Of a stretch of 64,000 nucleotides of DNA, positions 45,651 to 54,054 are shown piece by piece. The DNA lies in contig NZ_CP150291.1 in assembly GCF_038051985.1 (NCBI RefSeq), forward strand, positions 558,001 to 622,000, in the 5' to 3' direction. Origin of the DNA: Solibacillus sp. FSL H8-0523 (GTDB taxonomy: Bacteria > Bacillota > Bacilli > Bacillales_A > Planococcaceae). The notes beneath the pieces were generated by a model. The model saw nothing but the letters and a program-made list of their open reading frames with translations, did no database searches and had not been told where the DNA came from. A program made the translations under genes and the position numbers. Position 1 is the stretch's first letter; each line of letters starts with the position of its first letter.

Positions 45651-46309
45651 CATTTTCAAAAGAATGGGAAGAAATTTATAAAAGTCAATCACATTTAAGT
45701 GTCTGGCCTTGGTCTGACGTAGTAAGTTATGTAAAACGATATACAAATGCCAAAGGTAGTAACTTTAAAGTATTGGAATTAGGTTGTGGAGCAGGAGCGA
45801 ATATACCGTTCTTTGAGAGTTTAGGTGTAGAGTATCATGCGATTGAAGGAAGTCCTTCAATTGTAGAAAGGTTACATAAACAATTTCCTAAATATACTCA
45901 AAATATTCAGGTAGGGGACTTCACAAAATTAAATCTTGGAGAAAATTATTATGATTTGATTCTAGATAGAGCCTCATTGACGTGTAATGACTCGGAAGCA
46001 ATTAATGCAACTTTAAAAAATATATATCGTGCATTAAAACAAGATGGAGTACTGATAGGGATAGACTGGTTTTCTACTTTACACTCGTCATATGCGGAAG
46101 GTGAATTTCAAAAAGATGATATATATACAAAGTTTAATATATCAACAGGACATTTGTCAGGTTTAGGAATTATTCATTTTACGGATAAAAATCATTTAAT
46201 GGATTTATTAGAATATTTTAAAATAGAAGTATTAGAACATAAAATCAATGAAATGAATATACCTACTACTGAAAAAATAGCAATGTGGAATTTTGTAGCT
46301 AAAAAATAA
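45647..46309 (+). CDS. Class I SAM-dependent methyltransferase, copy 2
   Basis: A 220-residue paralogue overlapping copy 1 by 4 bases (ATGA). It has the same blocks: FSKEWEEIYKSQSHLSVWPWSDVVSYVKR, VLELGCGAGANIPFFESLGVEYHAIEGSPSIVERL, GDFTKL, LILDRASLT and IGIDWFS. Differences are concentrated in the C-terminal half, which usually sets substrate choice, so the pair may methylate different positions. GGAGAG lies 10 bases before the ATG. Confidence 0.85.
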   Translation: MTFSKEWEEIYKSQSHLSVWPWSDVVSYVKRYTNAKGSNFKVLELGCGAGANIPFFESLGVEYHAIEGSPSIVERLHKQFPKYTQNIQVGDFTKLNLGENYYDLILDRASLTCNDSEAINATLKNIYRALKQDGVLIGIDWFSTLHSSYAEGEFQKDDIYTKFNISTGHLSGLGIIHFTDKNHLMDLLEYFKIEVLEHKINEMNIPTTEKIAMWNFVAKK

Positions 46310-46330
46310 AGGTTGCGGGAGTTGGTTAAG

Positions 46331-47680
46331 TTGAGAGACGCAGTTATAGTAGGTGGAGGGATTGTAGGAATCCTTGCAGCAATTCAGCTTAGACTAAAAG
46401 GGGTAAAAGTCACACTTATAGAAAAAGATTCAGAATGTGGAGGGCTCTTAAAGTCAGTACAAAATAATTCTGGAATTTACTTTGATTATGGGACACACAT
46501 TCCAAGTGAAACCTCCAATGATGAATTAGATTCAATTTTATTTTCAGAGATGAATAATGATAAATGGAATTCTTTTTCAACAATCAAAGCAGGGAATTAT
46601 TTCAATAAAAATTTATACGATAAAAGTCAATTCATATATCTACCCTCTTTAAAATCGAGTTCGTATGAAAATGGATTATTTCAACTACTAAATTCTAAGT
46701 TCAGTAGAAGAGATTTAGTTGAAAGTGATAATTTATTGGAATATTACAATAAATTATATGGTAGTATTTTTACTGAAGATATTTTTAGACCAATATTAAA
46801 GAAGTTTTTAGGTACAGACATGGAGTACTTACATTCATCTGCAGCCTCAGTTTTTAGCTTAACAAGGTTAATTCCAGGGAATGAATTTTTAACTAATAAT
46901 CTGAAAAAAATTCCTTTATATGACGAAAAGCTGGCTTTTGTAAATTATCATGAGGGCGTTTCGAATCAAAAAAAATTCTATCCTATTAATGGATATGGAG
47001 TTCAACAATGGGTAATGGATATATTGCTAAAGGCTGAAACTCTAGGAGTTAAAATTTTAACAGAAACATTTATTACTTCAATTGATATAAAGGATAAGAG
47101 GATAGAAAGTTTGAAATTAAATACAGGTGAAATAATTAAGACTAATATCTTAGTTTGGACAGCAAATACATATTTGTTATCAAATTTAATAGGTTTAACA
47201 AATAACATGCAAAAACCAAAAATGAGAACAATGGTCTTATTTAATTTTGTATTTGACAAACATTTTTTAGTAGAGAATCATTACATAAATTGCTATGATT
47301 CTGATTTCAAAACATTCCGAGTCACATTATATCCTAATTTAAAATCGGGCCATTCCGAGAACACACCAATTAATTGTACAGTAGAAGTATTGATGAATAA
47401 AGGAGATTATTCAGATATAGAAAATGAAATATTCAACGAACTTGTAATTATGGGGATTATTAGTGACGATACTGAAGTCATTGATGTAGACAAAATAGAA
47501 ATAAATGATGCGTTTCCAATAATTACACCTGAATACCATTATGGAATTAAGCTTAATAATGAAAATATAAGAGATTCAGTTAGGAATTTAGTAATGGCGG
47601 GAAAAGCAACTGGGGAATCTTTCTTTTTATCAGATTCATTAATTGATGTTTTTAATAAAATAAGAAAACTTAATTTTTAG
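46331..47680 (+). CDS. FAD-dependent oxidoreductase (amine oxidase/UDP-galactopyranose-mutase-like)
   Basis: About 449 residues. The N-terminal Rossmann dinucleotide-binding motif is VIVGGGIVGILAAIQLRLKGVKVTLIEKD, with GGLLKSV and YFDYGTHIPSE following. ILVWTANTY mid-protein and a C-terminal VMAGKATGESFFLSDSL complete an FAD-binding fold of the protoporphyrinogen oxidase / UDP-galactopyranose mutase superfamily. The sugar substrate is unknown. Start choice is uncertain: I prefer the TTG at 46331, nine bases after GGGAG; TTG codons at 46313 and 46322 are alternatives. It is AT-rich and part of the glycan island. Confidence 0.75.
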   Translation: MRDAVIVGGGIVGILAAIQLRLKGVKVTLIEKDSECGGLLKSVQNNSGIYFDYGTHIPSETSNDELDSILFSEMNNDKWNSFSTIKAGNYFNKNLYDKSQFIYLPSLKSSSYENGLFQLLNSKFSRRDLVESDNLLEYYNKLYGSIFTEDIFRPILKKFLGTDMEYLHSSAASVFSLTRLIPGNEFLTNNLKKIPLYDEKLAFVNYHEGVSNQKKFYPINGYGVQQWVMDILLKAETLGVKILTETFITSIDIKDKRIESLKLNTGEIIKTNILVWTANTYLLSNLIGLTNNMQKPKMRTMVLFNFVFDKHFLVENHYINCYDSDFKTFRVTLYPNLKSGHSENTPINCTVEVLMNKGDYSDIENEIFNELVIMGIISDDTEVIDVDKIEINDAFPIITPEYHYGIKLNNENIRDSVRNLVMAGKATGESFFLSDSLIDVFNKIRKLNF

Positions 47681-47720
47681 GTGTTTCCATGTGCGGAAAA
47701 TATGAAAAGGACTTAATAAT

Positions 47721-48413
47721 ATGAAAAAAATTTTAGTAATTGCAGCCCATCCAGATGATGAAATTTTAGGTTGCGGCGGAGTAATGGCGAAGCATGCTAA
47801 GGCAGGAGATTCTGTTTATTCAGCTATTTTAGCTGAAGGAATAACTAGCAGGGATTTAGAAAGAGATAAAACTATACACGAAGAAGACTTTAAGCTTTTA
47901 TATAAAGCTGCTGAAAAAGCCAATCAGATTGTTGGTGTAAAAGAATTAAGATTGTTAGGCTTCCCTGATAATCGTATGGATTCTATTACGTTGCTAGATA
48001 TTGTAAAACAAGTAGAAATATTAATTGAGGAAATTAAGCCTGATATAATTTATACACATCATATTGGAGATGTAAATATAGATCATCAAATGATTCATCG
48101 TGCTGTGGTTACAGCTACTAGACCTATACCAGGAAATCATTTTGTTGAGGAAGTTCTCTTTTTTGAAACTGCTTCTAGTACGGAATGGATGACGCCAGGA
48201 AGTGCTGCCCCATTTGTGCCGAATTATTATGTGAATATTGAAAATACATTAGAATTAAAATTAAAGGCATTGGAAGCATATGAATACGAAATGAGAGAAT
48301 GGCCTCATGCGCGTTCAATTAAAGCATTAGATTATTTAGCGAAATGGCGTGGAGCTAATGTTGGCTTTGAAGCTGCAGAGGCGTTTATTTTAGGGCGAAA
48401 AATAGTAAAGTAA
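47721..48413 (+). CDS. PIG-L (LmbE) family deacetylase
   Basis: A 230-residue zinc-dependent N-deacetylase-like protein. The metal motif is AAHPDDEILGCGG (~7-19, His and Asp-Asp), and the distal His pair is in THHIGDVNIDHQMIHRAV. PIG-L enzymes remove N-acetyl groups from GlcNAc-type sugars. Here it may deacetylate a pseudaminic acid intermediate or the finished sugar so that another acyl group can be added; this is inference from context. AAAAGGA lies upstream. pseC starts 10 bases after its stop. Confidence 0.87.
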   Translation: MKKILVIAAHPDDEILGCGGVMAKHAKAGDSVYSAILAEGITSRDLERDKTIHEEDFKLLYKAAEKANQIVGVKELRLLGFPDNRMDSITLLDIVKQVEILIEEIKPDIIYTHHIGDVNIDHQMIHRAVVTATRPIPGNHFVEEVLFFETASSTEWMTPGSAAPFVPNYYVNIENTLELKLKALEAYEYEMREWPHARSIKALDYLAKWRGANVGFEAAEAFILGRKIVK

Positions 48414-48423
48414 GGTGAATTAC

Positions 48424-49551
48424 ATGGTAGAGTTTATTTCATATGGTCGTCAATCAATAGACGGCGAAGACATCCAAGCAGTAGTGGACACATTACGTTC
48501 GCCTTATTTAACACAAGGACCAAAAGTTGCCGAGTTTGAACAAGCTGTAGCAGATTATGTAGGGGTAAAATACGCCGTTTCATTTTGTAATGGAACTGCT
48601 GCCTTACATGGTGCTTGCTCTGCTGCTGGGATTGGTGAAGGAGACGAGGTCATTACTTCACCAATTACATTCGCAGCAAGTGCAAACTGTGTGCGATATG
48701 TAGGCGGTACAGTAGTATTTGCTGATATTGATGCAACTACGTATAATATTGATCCGACAGAAATTCGTAAAAACATTACAGCAAAAACAAAAGCAATCAT
48801 TCCTGTAGATTTCACAGGCCAGCCTGTTGATATAGATGAAATTATGACGATTGCAAAAGAGCATAATTTAGTTGTTATTGAAGACGGTGCACACTCTTTA
48901 GGTGCTACATACAAAGGCCGTAAAGTTGGGACAACGGCTGATATGACAATGTTTAGCTTTCATCCAGTAAAGCCTGTGACAACAGCAGAAGGTGGCATTA
49001 TTGTAACAGATAATGAGGAATATTATAAAAAGATGCTACAGTTCCGCAGTCATGGCATTGAGCAGGTACCATACTCACCTGAAAAGGGTGGCTGGTATTA
49101 TGAAATGACCGACCTTGGCTACAATTATCGAATGACTGATCTACAAGCTGCTTTAGGTGTTTCACAATTGAAGAAATTAGATACATTTATTGCAAAGCGT
49201 CAGGAACTTGCTGAACACTATAACCAAGCTCTAGTGAATGTTGAAGGAATTAAAATTCCACAGCAATTAGCTAATACTAAGTCTGGTTGGCATTTATATA
49301 TGATTCAGCTTGAACATGCGAATCGAAAAGAAGTATTTAATGCAATGCGTGCAGCTAATATTGGAGTACATGTGCATTACATTCCGGTTTATTGGCATCC
49401 GTATTATCGTGATTTAGGCTACGAGCGCGGATTATGTCCTGTAGCAGAGGCATGGTATGAAAAAGCGTTGACATTGCCGTTACATCCAGGGATAACACAA
49501 GAAAATATGAACTTCATTATTGAAAAATTAGAAACTACAATTCATGATTGA
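48424..49551 (+). CDS. pseC: UDP-4-keto-6-deoxy-HexNAc aminotransferase PseC
   Basis: A 375-residue PLP enzyme of the DegT/DnrJ/EryC1 family, making the 4-amino sugar, step 2 of pseudaminic acid synthesis. SYGRQSIDGEDIQAVVDTLRSPYLTQGP and VSFCNGTAALHGACSAAGIG are PseC-like. The PLP Lys is in MFSFHPVKPVTTAEGG, and ...EDGAHSLGATYKG holds the PLP-contacting Asp. The ATG at 48424 has AAGGTG ahead; the in-frame GTG at 48415 is embedded in the RBS. pseC is separated from pseB by eight genes, an unusual split. Its composition is close to pseB and unlike the genes between. Confidence 0.93.
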   Translation: MVEFISYGRQSIDGEDIQAVVDTLRSPYLTQGPKVAEFEQAVADYVGVKYAVSFCNGTAALHGACSAAGIGEGDEVITSPITFAASANCVRYVGGTVVFADIDATTYNIDPTEIRKNITAKTKAIIPVDFTGQPVDIDEIMTIAKEHNLVVIEDGAHSLGATYKGRKVGTTADMTMFSFHPVKPVTTAEGGIIVTDNEEYYKKMLQFRSHGIEQVPYSPEKGGWYYEMTDLGYNYRMTDLQAALGVSQLKKLDTFIAKRQELAEHYNQALVNVEGIKIPQQLANTKSGWHLYMIQLEHANRKEVFNAMRAANIGVHVHYIPVYWHPYYRDLGYERGLCPVAEAWYEKALTLPLHPGITQENMNFIIEKLETTIHD

Positions 49552-49577
49552 AAGTTTTTAGGGAGTAGGTTAATTTA

Positions 49578-49943
49578 ATGACACAAAACACAAACCAGTT
49601 AATTCAAGAAGCAATGGAATCATATTATGAATATGTTGCAAAAATTGAAGGCGGATGCAATTCAATTGTTGAATTGTTAAAAGCAGATGAGGTAGAAAAA
49701 GCGATGCATGGCATTAGAGATTTGAGTGATGGCTTAGTTTGGTTACTCGAAGTAGAACGCCATTTAGAAGGGCACTCTTATAAAATTGATAGCCCAATTT
49801 CACAAATCACGCCATTATTTCAAAAAATCAATGAAGCAATTGAAACAAATAATTTAGAAGCCGTTATTAATCTATTTGAAGCGGAATTTAATCCGTTGTT
49901 TTTAAATGCTAAACAATGGCAGTTTGAAGAAGTTATTAGTTAA
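49578..49943 (+). CDS. Small acidic helical protein of unknown function
   Basis: A 121-residue soluble, acidic protein without signal peptide. It is predicted mostly helical (MTQNTNQLIQEAMESYYEYVAKIEGG, LKADEVEKAMHGIRDLSDGLVWLLEVERHL). I do not recognise the family. It closes the hag/glycosylation transcription unit (26 bases after pseC) and is followed by a strong terminator, so a link to flagellin modification or chaperoning is possible from position only. RBS GGGAG. Confidence 0.7.
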   Translation: MTQNTNQLIQEAMESYYEYVAKIEGGCNSIVELLKADEVEKAMHGIRDLSDGLVWLLEVERHLEGHSYKIDSPISQITPLFQKINEAIETNNLEAVINLFEAEFNPLFLNAKQWQFEEVIS

Positions 49944-49967
49944 TTGATTTTAAATGAATATATTGAG

Positions 49968-50010
49968 GTACCCATGTCTATTGAGCAAAATAGACATGGG
50001 TATTTTTTAT
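49968..50010. terminator. Terminator of the glycosylation operon
   Basis: TACCCATGTCTATT and AATAGACATGGGTA form a perfect 14-bp stem followed by T6. It also lies at the 3' end of the convergent vWA-flagellin gene. Confidence 0.9.
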
Positions 50011-51521
50011 CCTAATAACTGCAAAATCCCTTGGCCCATCTGATTGATCTGCGCCATCATCGATTGGGAGGCTTGTAGTAAGACTTGATCTTTTTGGAGC
50101 TTGATTGTTTCCTTTGCGATATCCGTATCGCGTAGTTGGGATTCAGCCTTTGTTAAGTTTTCGTTAGCGCTTAGCACGTTGTTATACGCGTGCCCTAAGC
50201 GATTTGAAATAGCCCCGTATTCTGCACGGCGGTCACTAATTTTGGCAATGACGGCATCCACACGAGCTAACGCTTCCATTGCGGATTCGTATGGTGTGAG
50301 TGCCATGTCCTTTAAAAACAGGCGGAAATCGCGGTGGTCGTATAAGGGAATTTCAATATTTTGTCCTGAGTTGGCACCTGAGTGGATCACTAAAGGCTTC
50401 ATCGATTCTTCTGTAAATGATCCACCTGATTCATTGGTGATTTTTTCGGCTAATGTCAGTAGCTGCTCACCAAACATGCCGTTGATGTCTAGGTATAAAC
50501 CATCTGTCTCCGTATGAAGAGGGGAGAGCTGCGTATTCGATTCGCTATTTGTAATAACGGTTAATTTAGCTGAGCCATCTAGTTCTGCAATTACATCATC
50601 AATTGTATATTTCGAATAGATTTGGCTGGCTAGTATTTCATTATCATCAAAATTTCCATTACTATTTGAGTCTTCGTATGGTAATCTCTCATGAACGGTT
50701 GCATCTGTCACAAGGATATAGTTTTTCGTAGCGTCAGGACGGAATTTATCAATAGAATGTGCTTTTAAAATTCCTTCTAATCCGGATTCATCCCAGTCAG
50801 CCCCATTAGTTAGTTGAATACCATTGACACTATTTTTAAATTGGTCTACATCTAGTGGGAATCCTACAATTTCAGAAAGTACTGAATCACCGCCTAGGTT
50901 AACAGGAGGTGTCATTTTAGATTCATCGCCATATGTAACAAGGCCTAGATTAACATCGATGCCATGCGCTTTTAGTGCGGAAACGAAGTTACCAATGTTA
51001 TTTTTTACATTTTGAATCAGCTGTCTCATACTCCCCGTATTATCAATCACAAACACAATATCCGCCTTCCCAGAGCCACCTGTAATGCCAGGTATAATTT
51101 CACTTGGTGGAATGAACGGTTTGATGGTATTGAATTCCGTATTATGCACGATATCGTCGATGCCCTCGATAATTTCGTTGATCTCTTTTTGAATCAGTTC
51201 GCGGTCTGGGTCGGTATTCGTATCGTTTGCCCCTTGAATAATGAGCTCACGTAACCGATTGAGCATCGGGCTTTGCATCGTGCCGAGTGCAGCGTCCATG
51301 ACGTTGATGACGGAAATGCCGTCTTGAATGTTTTCGGAGGCTTGCTCTAAGCCGCGGATTTGCGCGCGCATTTTTTCGCTGATGGCTAATCCAGCTGCGT
51401 CATCGCCGGCTTTGTTAATTTGGTAGCCTGATGAGAGCTTATTTAACGTTTTATTTAGCTCGGTATTTGTCTAGTTATAGCGATTTTGAACGAATAAGCC
51501 TTGATTTTGTTGGATACGCAT
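50007..51521 (-). pseudogene. Flagellin with inserted von Willebrand A domain; nonsense codon 17
   Basis: From the ATG at 51521 the frame reads MRIQQNQGLFVQNRYN, then TAG at 51473-51471, then [41 protein letters not shown] without any frameshift: a normal flagellin N-terminus broken by one stop. After D1 a vWA domain (about 50400-51070) follows. It has a MIDAS-like DNTGS (full-length residues 160-164), NGADWDESGLEGI, YILVTDA, and an EF-hand-type loop DSNSNGNFDDNE (284-295). Then come [12 protein letters not shown] and an intact flagellin C-terminus ending GQGILQLLG. The total is 504 codons plus stop. The longest uninterrupted frame starts at 51371 and lacks D0. If the stop is real and not suppressed, no filament subunit is made. 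Confidence 0.85.
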
Positions 51522-51816
51522 GGAAGTCAGTCCCTACTGTAATTTTGTATATTTAGTTTATAAAAAATAGTTTAATTTTCCAATAAGTAAGTCAAATTAA
51601 CTAAATTATTCGTAGGTATAAATTATTGAATGTGCGCTACTATTTGTCAAGTGTTTCAAAAGTGTTTGGAAAATACGGTAAAACGTACAAGAAAACTGAA
51701 TAAAAGACAAAAAACAGAATAATTGTAGAAAAAACAAGAAAAAAGATTGCAATATAGTTCTAAACAACCTATATTAGTATTTAATACAAATATTTGGAAG
51801 TGTGGTGTAGTTTCCG
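51522..51816. other. Intergenic region, vWA-flagellin / DndB-like genes
   Basis: This 295-bp, very AT-rich divergent spacer has no gene. Only a weak AGGG-type RBS is seen for the flagellin relic, and no convincing sigma-D promoter. A TGTGGTG segment before 51817 may act as RBS for the DndB-like gene. Confidence 0.4.
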
Positions 51817-52899
51817 ATGGCTAAAATTTATTTAGATGGAATTGCCTATAATCAGTTTGGGCATGATATTTTTTTTACACAACTAAATTTGAAAACCTTG
51901 CTTGCCTTATTTGAAGTAGATAGCAATGTACAAAGGGAATTAGATCCTCAAAGAAGGTTTGATATTCGTTCGTTTATTTTGGACAACCTAGAGCACGAAC
52001 GGCCGTTTCATTTTACTTCATTTGTATTTAGTGCACGCGGGGAAATCCAGCAAGATGCGCAGGGCTATTACTTAACGTCCGGGAGTAAATTATACATAAA
52101 CGATGGGCAACATCGTTCGAAAAGTATGGAGTCGGCATTGATGATGCTCAAGAGTTCTCTGGATGCGGCAGAATACGTAAAAAATACAGAAAAAGTAATC
52201 AAGCTAAAAGAACAAATTAAATACCTAGAGGATTTTCCGATTACGATGCAAATCTTCTTGAATTTAACTGTCAAGCAGGAGCGCCAGTTGTTTAGTGATC
52301 TGAATACGGAGCGAAAAGATGTTCACTCCGGTCAGCTTTTACAATATGATCACCGAGACGCCTATAGCATCCTGACACGCCAATTGGCCAAGCGCCTTCA
52401 ACATCACATGGAAATCGAGCTTAACGCAGCGCGTGTGTTGAGCAGCTCCTCTGCCATCACGACACTGGTTGTCATGAAGCGCTGTATTTCGGCATTATTC
52501 GATGGCCTCTATACGGCAAAGGTCAACAAAATCACATTTTCTTATCCTCAGCAAGAAGTCGAACAAATTGCAGAAGCATTCTTTTTGAAATGGTTACAAA
52601 TCTTCCCGAAGCAAGCACATAAACGCTCGCAGTATGTAACAGGTTTAACTGGAATCCAAGTCGCACTCGCCCTTACCGTTCATCACCTCACGAAAACACA
52701 AAAATTATCCTATCAAGAAGCCATCGAGCAACTAACGATTTTAAAAGATTTTAGTTGGACGCATACAGATCCGATTTTTCAATTTTTATACGTCAAAGAA
52801 AAAAATAGCATTGTCGGTCATTCCAATACTTATGCGATTCGCCGTATAAAAGAAAGCTTTATAAAAATGATTCAGCAGGAAATGGCGGTGAAATCATGA
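51817..52899 (+). CDS. DndB-like DGQHR-domain protein 1
   Basis: A 360-residue cytosolic protein. SKLYINDGQHRSKSMESAL (about residues 89-107) contains the DGQHR motif that names the DndB-related family. IFLNLTVKQERQLFSDLNTERKDVHSGQLLQYDHRD is the second conserved block. DndB represses and tunes the phosphorothioate DNA-modification operon; orphan relatives without dndCDE are of unknown role. No dnd gene is in this window. The next gene, a distant paralogue, overlaps by 4 bases (ATGA), so the two are likely to work together. Start ATG 51817; the RBS is weak. Confidence 0.75.
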   Translation: MAKIYLDGIAYNQFGHDIFFTQLNLKTLLALFEVDSNVQRELDPQRRFDIRSFILDNLEHERPFHFTSFVFSARGEIQQDAQGYYLTSGSKLYINDGQHRSKSMESALMMLKSSLDAAEYVKNTEKVIKLKEQIKYLEDFPITMQIFLNLTVKQERQLFSDLNTERKDVHSGQLLQYDHRDAYSILTRQLAKRLQHHMEIELNAARVLSSSSAITTLVVMKRCISALFDGLYTAKVNKITFSYPQQEVEQIAEAFFLKWLQIFPKQAHKRSQYVTGLTGIQVALALTVHHLTKTQKLSYQEAIEQLTILKDFSWTHTDPIFQFLYVKEKNSIVGHSNTYAIRRIKESFIKMIQQEMAVKS

Positions 52900-53912
52900 C
52901 ACAATATGTAACGCTTTTTACGGTACAAGAAATTGCAGAAAAGGTGCAGCAGCAAACCATGGTTTTACGAAAAACCGAGGCGCGCCATACACGAAAAATC
53001 CGGCAATATGTGATGGAACAATTTATGACAGGGGATGTCTACATTCCGCCGATTGTTGCTTCTGAAAACGACGGAAATCTCTACATTATCGATGGCAGCA
53101 CACGGTTGCAGGGCATTCTTGACATTTTACCGCTTGTGAATCGTTTAATGCTAAGTGACGATTTAGAGGAGCAAACAAAGGCCATTCAGCTAAGCGCGAG
53201 TATTGGCGATGTGCCACTAGCTTTTCAAGTGTTTAAAAATTTCACGAAAAAGCAGCAGGAGCAATTGTATTTAGACGCCAATACTAAAGGCAAAAAAGTA
53301 GCGCTCTCGAAGCGAATCGCCTTTGATTCACGTAATACGATTAATACGGTAACCAATGAATTGTTGCAGCAGCATGAAGCTCTACGCTTTGCAGGGATTG
53401 AGCAGGAGAAGGTAAGCATCAATCGACCAGCGAATAAGAACTTTTTATCGCTAAGTCAACTGAGGGCAATCGTGGCACTGTTTGTTGTTGGAAAGGAAAC
53501 AGAGTCGGGCTTACACACGCAGCATGTAGATAATGAGTTAATCGAAAAACGATTACCCCTGATCAATGCCTGGTTGGATGAGCTCTTTATCTTGGAGGGA
53601 CCTGAAAAGATTGGGGATTACCAGATTTCGATCTTGGCGAGCTTTTTAGTTGTGCGGGCATTGGCCTATTATGCGCTACGCGGCGAGGAGTTTGTGACAA
53701 CGAATAATAAGGAAACGTTTATCCGCAATCGCATGAAAGCGCTTAATCATATTAGTTGGGAGTCCTGTCAGCCGCTTTGGCAGCAGTTCAATGGGAATTA
53801 CCGGGCTGGGGGACAGCTCTATTTTTTACAAAACAGCAAAAAAACATTGAACAGTATTATTGATTGGCTATGTCTTCAAGGGGGTGATGTGGTATTGGAA
53901 AACTCTTATTAA
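52896..53912 (+). CDS. DndB-like protein 2 (DGSTR variant)
   Basis: A 338-residue protein with the same layout as its upstream neighbour. The region YIIDGSTRLQGILDILPL (about 64-81) replaces DGQHR by DGSTR. AFQVFKNFTKKQQEQLYLDANTKGKKVALSKRIAFDSRN corresponds to the second block. The N-terminal RKTEARHTRKIRQYVMEQFMTGDVYIPPIV resembles the ParB/DndB-type N-terminal pattern. Translation is coupled to gene 1 by a 4-base overlap. Divergence between the copies suggests a heteromeric pair and not a recent duplicate; the function is unknown. Confidence 0.7.
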   Translation: MTQYVTLFTVQEIAEKVQQQTMVLRKTEARHTRKIRQYVMEQFMTGDVYIPPIVASENDGNLYIIDGSTRLQGILDILPLVNRLMLSDDLEEQTKAIQLSASIGDVPLAFQVFKNFTKKQQEQLYLDANTKGKKVALSKRIAFDSRNTINTVTNELLQQHEALRFAGIEQEKVSINRPANKNFLSLSQLRAIVALFVVGKETESGLHTQHVDNELIEKRLPLINAWLDELFILEGPEKIGDYQISILASFLVVRALAYYALRGEEFVTTNNKETFIRNRMKALNHISWESCQPLWQQFNGNYRAGGQLYFLQNSKKTLNSIIDWLCLQGGDVVLENSY

Positions 53913-53923
53913 CATAGAAAAAA

Positions 53924-53965
53924 CCTCTGTATACGCGTCCTGGACAGACTAATCGTATACAAAGG
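53924..53965. repeat. Inverted repeat CCTCTGTATACG / CGTATACAAAGG
   Basis: A 12-bp inverted repeat with one mismatch, loop of 18 bp, just 3' of the second DndB-like gene. It has no T run, so it is unlikely to be a simple terminator; protein binding or an RNA end structure are alternatives. Confidence 0.5.
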
Positions 53966-53975
53966 CTTCAGCATC

Positions 53976-54014
53976 AGGAGTATCCTGAATAAATTTAGTA
54001 TACTCCTTTTTTTA
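53976..54014 (+). terminator. Rho-independent terminator of the DndB-like operon
   Basis: AGGAGTAT and ATACTCCT form an 8-bp stem followed by T7. Confidence 0.75.
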
Positions 54015-54054
54015 CAGTTTGGAAATGTTTTGAAACTAAAAAGGAGGAATAACA

